Below the pieces are notes generated by a model. That model did no database searches, was not told where the DNA came from, and saw only the letters and a list, made by a program, of their open reading frames with translations. Made by a program: the position numbers and the translations under genes. Below, piece after piece: positions 60,567-64,000 of a stretch of DNA of 64,000 bases. How positions within the stretch are numbered: the stretch's first letter is position 1; the number at the start of each line of letters is the position of its first letter. Source of the DNA: Comamonas sp. JUb58 (GTDB taxonomy: Bacteria; Pseudomonadota; Gammaproteobacteria; Burkholderiales; Burkholderiaceae_C); contig NZ_SOAL01000008.1 of NCBI RefSeq assembly GCF_004364775.1, positions 124,001-188,000 of the forward strand, in the 5' to 3' direction.

Positions 60567-61784
60567 ATGAAAATCGACTCCCCCCAGACCCTGACCCCCG
60601 CCGCGCAGAACGCCACCAGCGATTGGCAAGCGCTGTTTGACGAGATCGCCGCCGGCTCGGCCGAGCGCGAGGAAAAGCGCATTCTGCCGTTTGCACAGAT
60701 TCAGGCCTTGAAGGACCAGCGCTTTGGCGCCTACCGCCTGCCGCAGGCCGAGGGCGGCACGGGCGCCAGCATTGCGGGGCTGATGGAGCAGGTGATTGCG
60801 CTGGGCGCAGCCGATTCCAATGTCGCGCATATCTTGCGCAACCACTTTGTCTTTGTGGAGCGTTTTGCGCGCAACCCGGTCAGCGCGCAGGCGCATTTCT
60901 GGCGCGAGCAGGTGGCCCAGGGGGCGATCTTCGGCCTGGCCAATACCGAGCTGGCACAGGCCAGAAGCGGCGAGAAGACCTTCACGCGCCTGGTGCCCGA
61001 CGGTGCGCATTTCCGCATGACGGGCGCCAAGTTCTACAGCACCGGCAGCCTGTATGCGGATTTCGTCATCGTGCGGGCGCGCGATGCACAGGAGCGCGAT
61101 GTGACCGCCATCATCCCCACGAGGCGCGAAGGCGTGAACCTGGTCGATGACTGGGATGCCATGGGCCAGCGCATGACTGGCAGCGGCACCACCTTGTTCG
61201 AGAACGTGCGGGTGGAGCCTGAGGAAATCATCGTGGACAGCGCCGGCACCGGCTACAGCCGGCCTTACAAGAGCACCTTGCCGCAGCTGTTTTTGACGGC
61301 GGTGAACACCGGCATCTTGCGGGCCATTGTGCGTGATGCGTCGGCGATGCTGCACAAGCGATCGCGCAAGGGCTTCTTCTTTGCTGCGGCCGATACGCCG
61401 GCGGAAGACCCTTTGCTGCTGAAGATCGTTGGCGATCTGTCGGCCCAGCTGTTTGCCGCTGAAGCGGTGGTGGCTGCGGCCAGCCATGCGCAGGATGCCT
61501 CGCTGGCCACGACCGAGGGCGACCCCGCGCTGAAGGACACAGCCCACCACGCCGCCGTGCTGGCCGCCAAGGCCAAGCTCATCGTCGATGGCCTGGTGCT
61601 GCAGGCCGGCACGGCGGTGTTTGACCTGGGTGGTGCCTCGTCCACCCTGCGCACGCAGAACCTGGACCGCCACTGGCGCAATGCCCGCACGGTGGCATCG
61701 CACAACCCGGCGCTGTACAAGGCGCTGGCCTTGGGCAAGCTGGCCGTGCATGGCGAGCCCCTGCCCGACAAGGACTTCTTCTAA
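60567..61784 (+). CDS. DszC/SfnB-type flavin-dependent monooxygenase (acyl-CoA dehydrogenase fold)
   Basis: A 405-residue protein with the acyl-CoA dehydrogenase fold but sequence features of the sulfur-oxidising branch (DszC, SfnB, IsoF-like): YRLPQAEGGTGASIAGLMEQ, GLANTELAQAR, FRMTGAKFYSTGSLYADFVI, DDWDAMGQRMTGSGTTLFENV and LGGASSTLRTQNLDRHWRNAR. Such enzymes oxygenate sulfur or nitrogen with FMNH2. In SfnB-linked operons they serve use of organosulfur compounds when sulfate is scarce. It is the last gene of the operon; a convergent MFS gene follows after 1 bp. Confidence 0.88.
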   Translation: MKIDSPQTLTPAAQNATSDWQALFDEIAAGSAEREEKRILPFAQIQALKDQRFGAYRLPQAEGGTGASIAGLMEQVIALGAADSNVAHILRNHFVFVERFARNPVSAQAHFWREQVAQGAIFGLANTELAQARSGEKTFTRLVPDGAHFRMTGAKFYSTGSLYADFVIVRARDAQERDVTAIIPTRREGVNLVDDWDAMGQRMTGSGTTLFENVRVEPEEIIVDSAGTGYSRPYKSTLPQLFLTAVNTGILRAIVRDASAMLHKRSRKGFFFAAADTPAEDPLLLKIVGDLSAQLFAAEAVVAAASHAQDASLATTEGDPALKDTAHHAAVLAAKAKLIVDGLVLQAGTAVFDLGGASSTLRTQNLDRHWRNARTVASHNPALYKALALGKLAVHGEPLPDKDFF

Positions 61785-61785
61785 G

Positions 61786-63330
61786 TCAATGGCCTTCGCT
61801 GGCCACCGTGCCGCTGCCATGCCCCGCCGTGGCCTGGGGCTGGCCACGGCTGCGCAGTAGCACCACTGCCAGTGCGGAGGCCAGCACCAGCCCCACGGCG
61901 GTGGCCATGACCGCCATAAAGCCCTGGTCAAAGGCGGCATGGGCCAGGCCCAGCAGCTGGGTGGCGGCCTCGGGCGGCAGCTTTTCTGCGGCCAGCAATG
62001 CGGCATCGATGCCATCGCTGGCGCCGGTGGCCTGCAGGTTGGCCGGCAGCACCAGGCTGCTGGTATAGCGCCAAGACAGCACGCTGCCCAGGAGCGCGAC
62101 GCCCAGCACGCCGCCAAACTCGTAGGACACCTCTTCGACCGAGGCGGCCATGCCGGCATGCTCGGGTGGCGCGCTGTTCATCACCGCATTGGATGCGGCG
62201 GTGATGGTGGCACCCACACCCAGGCCCAGGACGGCCAGCACGGCGATTTTCTGCAGGCTGTGGGCACCCGAGTTGAGGCTCATCGTCAAGGCACACAGCG
62301 CCACTGCGCTGACCACCAGGCCCGCCAGAATCAGCCGCTGCGTGCCAAAGCGCGACAGCGCCCAGCCGGCGATGGGGCCGGCCACAAAGGCCGCCACCGG
62401 GATCGGCAAGATCGCCAGCCCCGCTTGCAGCGGGCTCAGCCCCAGCACCAGCTGCAGGCGCTGGCTGAACACCAGCTCCACGCCCACCAAGGCAACGGCG
62501 GCCACCACGGCGGCAATCACACCGCCCGAGAACGTGGGAATGCGGAACAGGCGCAGCTCGATCAGCGGCTGGGGACGGCTGAGCTGGCGGCGGATAAAGA
62601 CGGCCAGCACCACGGCGCTGAGGACGCCCATCAGCGCGGCAAAGCCCAGTGACGGCGCAGGATTGGCCAGTTCCTTGATGCTCAGCACCAAGCTGACCAT
62701 GGCCACCATGGCCTGCAGCGAGCTGGTGTAGTCCCAGCCGGCCAGGCTGGCCTTGTGCTTGAGGCGGTCTGCGGGAATCAGCCACACGGTCAGCACCAGG
62801 GCCAGCGCCACGATGGGCACATTGACCAGAAACACCGAGCCCCACCAGAAGTACTCCAGCAGCACGCCGCCGACGACGGGGCCCAGCGCCGCGCCGCCCG
62901 AGGCGACCGAGGCCCAGATGCCAATGGCCACCGAGCGCTCGCGCTGGTCGGGAAAACTCATGCGGATGATGGCCAGGGTCGCGGGCATCATGATGGCCGC
63001 GCCCACGCCCAGCAGCGCGCGGGCGGCGATCAACATGCCTGCATTGGGCGAATAGGCGGCCGCCAGCGAGGCGATGCCAAAGACCACCAGGCCGAGCATG
63101 AACATGCGCCGGTAGCCCAGGCGGTCGCCCAAGGCGCCGGTGCTCAGCAGCAGGCCGGCCACCACCAGCGCATAGGCGTTGACGATCCACAGCTTCATCG
63201 AGGTGGAGGCGGCCAGGTCATGGGTGAGCGTGGGCAGGGCGGTGTAGAGCACCGTCATGTCGACGACGATCAACAGCAGGGCCATGGATACGATGGCCAG
63301 CACCAGCCATCTTCTGGAATGCAGTGCCAT
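61786..63330 (-). CDS. MFS drug efflux transporter, DHA2 (EmrB/QacA) family
   Basis: A 514-residue, 14-TM antiporter. The helix 1 motif LLIVVDMTVLYTALPTLTHDL (motif D1), LGDRLGYRRMFMLGLVVFGI (motif A) and GPVVGGVLLEYFWWGSVFLVNVP (motif C) place it with QacA/SmvA/EmrB proteins that export cationic dyes, biocides and drugs. It starts 2 bp after the GNAT stop and shares that operon. Confidence 0.92.
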   Translation of the reverse strand: MALHSRRWLVLAIVSMALLLIVVDMTVLYTALPTLTHDLAASTSMKLWIVNAYALVVAGLLLSTGALGDRLGYRRMFMLGLVVFGIASLAAAYSPNAGMLIAARALLGVGAAIMMPATLAIIRMSFPDQRERSVAIGIWASVASGGAALGPVVGGVLLEYFWWGSVFLVNVPIVALALVLTVWLIPADRLKHKASLAGWDYTSSLQAMVAMVSLVLSIKELANPAPSLGFAALMGVLSAVVLAVFIRRQLSRPQPLIELRLFRIPTFSGGVIAAVVAAVALVGVELVFSQRLQLVLGLSPLQAGLAILPIPVAAFVAGPIAGWALSRFGTQRLILAGLVVSAVALCALTMSLNSGAHSLQKIAVLAVLGLGVGATITAASNAVMNSAPPEHAGMAASVEEVSYEFGGVLGVALLGSVLSWRYTSSLVLPANLQATGASDGIDAALLAAEKLPPEAATQLLGLAHAAFDQGFMAVMATAVGLVLASALAVVLLRSRGQPQATAGHGSGTVASEGH

Positions 63331-63332
63331 GG

Positions 63333-63869
63333 TCAGACTCCCAGTTCTTTCATCATCGTGACGGACACGGGCTGGCAGCCCAGGCGCTCGAACAGCCGGT
63401 GCGCGCCCTGGTTGCCGATACCGCTTTCCAGAAACAGGCGTTGTACCCCTTCGGCCTTCAGCTGCGTGCAGACCCAGCCAAACAGCGCCTGGCCCAGGCC
63501 CTGGCCGCGTGCGGCGGGGCTGACGACCAGGTCATCCAAGGTGGCAAACGGGGTGGGCGCGCGCTGCTCCTCGTCGAGCGAGACAAAGGCGATGCCGACC
63601 AGCGCGTCGCCCTGGTAGGCGGTGGCGATGCGCTGCATCGCGTTAGCCTCGGGCGCGGCCAGGGTAGTCTCAATCTGCCGGGCCATGTGGTCGGCCAGCT
63701 GGGGGCTCCATTGGCCCGGTGCGATGGCGCGCGGGGACTGCAGCTCGCCATGGGAGATGTAATGGGGAATGAGCTGGCCCATGAACAGCGCCAGGATCGC
63801 TGGCGACTGTGCAGGGTCATGGCACCAGGCCATCGTCAGGGCGGGTGCTGTGGTGTTGATCGATTGCAT
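63333..63869 (-). CDS. GNAT family N-acetyltransferase
   Basis: A 178-residue acetyltransferase. The acetyl-CoA loop is LDDLVVSPAARGQGLGQALF (V-x-x-x-x-R-G-x-G), followed by RLFLESGIGNQGAHRLFERLG and the C-terminal strand. I take the ATG at 63869; 23 further codons are open upstream, but they run into the promoter region. It is operonic with the DHA2 pump, which hints at joint modification and export of a toxic compound. A LysR gene is divergent. Confidence 0.87.
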   Translation of the reverse strand: MQSINTTAPALTMAWCHDPAQSPAILALFMGQLIPHYISHGELQSPRAIAPGQWSPQLADHMARQIETTLAAPEANAMQRIATAYQGDALVGIAFVSLDEEQRAPTPFATLDDLVVSPAARGQGLGQALFGWVCTQLKAEGVQRLFLESGIGNQGAHRLFERLGCQPVSVTMMKELGV

Positions 63870-63952
63870 GGCCGGGATATTGCTCCATAAAAATAGATCG
63901 ATAAAGTTGGAATCCATCAATAAAGTAGATGGATGCATTACAGTGCCAGGCT

Positions 63953-64000
63953 ATGGAATGGACCGTTGAACAATTGCGGCAGTTTGTGGCCACCGCCGAC
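63953..64000 (+). CDS. LysR-type regulator, first 16 codons only
   Basis: The window ends 16 codons into this gene: MEWTVEQLRQFVATAD, the normal opening of the LysR helix-turn-helix domain. It is divergent from the GNAT-MFS pair, which it probably controls. The 83-bp intergenic region has AT-rich repeats such as ATCAATAAAGTAGAT that may be its site. Confidence 0.7.
   Translation, partial: MEWTVEQLRQFVATAD

Overview
The window looks like a chromosome segment from a high-GC betaproteobacterium of the Comamonadaceae, most likely Comamonas or a close relative. This is inferred from GC-rich codon use, gene content (TrmO, YddG, PE-Lig-Pol LigD, many LysR and MFS genes), a protein resembling exosortase H (XrtH) substrates, and palindromic intergenic elements of a kind common in that family. 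No database search was possible. I see no rRNA, tRNA, CRISPR array, prophage or intact insertion sequence.

Layout. 0-11 kb: an iron/siderophore locus. It holds a pair of exporter-fold ABC half-transporters (the first cut by the window edge), a Bcr/CflA-type MFS pump preceded by a possible leader-peptide/attenuator unit, a PepSY membrane protein with a C-terminal DUF3649-like part, a TonB-dependent siderophore receptor with a signalling domain, and the FecR/FecI regulators behind a near-perfect Fur box. 11-12 kb: a Gly-rich surface-type protein with its sorting signal in mid-protein, flanked by two copies of a palindromic element. 12-16 kb: a mosaic, lower-GC segment with a molbindin, a FAD oxidoreductase, an IS3-family end remnant, a DUF1348 protein with its divergent TetR regulator and twin operators, and decayed DNA. 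16-21 kb: housekeeping and small regulatory units (TauE/SafE, TrmO, a beta-propeller lipoprotein, GST with a divergent HxlR regulator). 21-27.5 kb: a LysR-controlled catabolic cluster (FAD amine/imino acid oxidase, MFS, DapA-family lyase, aldehyde dehydrogenase, YddG exporter) whose logic resembles hydroxyproline breakdown.

28-45 kb reads as a stress-survival block. A six-gene operon encodes the stressosome (RsbR, RsbS, RsbT, an RsbT/RsbX-like ATPase-phosphatase fusion) followed by two histidine kinases, with a single-domain response regulator convergent to it. Next come several small proteins, then a seven-gene operon joining trehalose synthesis (OtsB, OtsA) to four genes of unknown combined purpose (acyl-CoA dehydrogenase-like, PIG-L deacetylase, NodS-like methyltransferase, GT2 glycosyltransferase). 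Divergent from it are Ku and LigD for non-homologous end joining, followed by more small genes.

45-52 kb carries regulator/efflux pairs: LysR with a hydrolase and an MFS pump, and TetR with two MFS pumps and two 15-bp operators. 52-62 kb is a long operon that fits scavenging of organosulfur compounds: a four-module rhodanese-like protein, a peptide/opine-type ABC importer, an FMN-dependent monooxygenase of the DszA/SnaA class and a DszC/SfnB-type flavoprotein. The window ends with a GNAT-MFS pair and the first codons of a divergent LysR gene.
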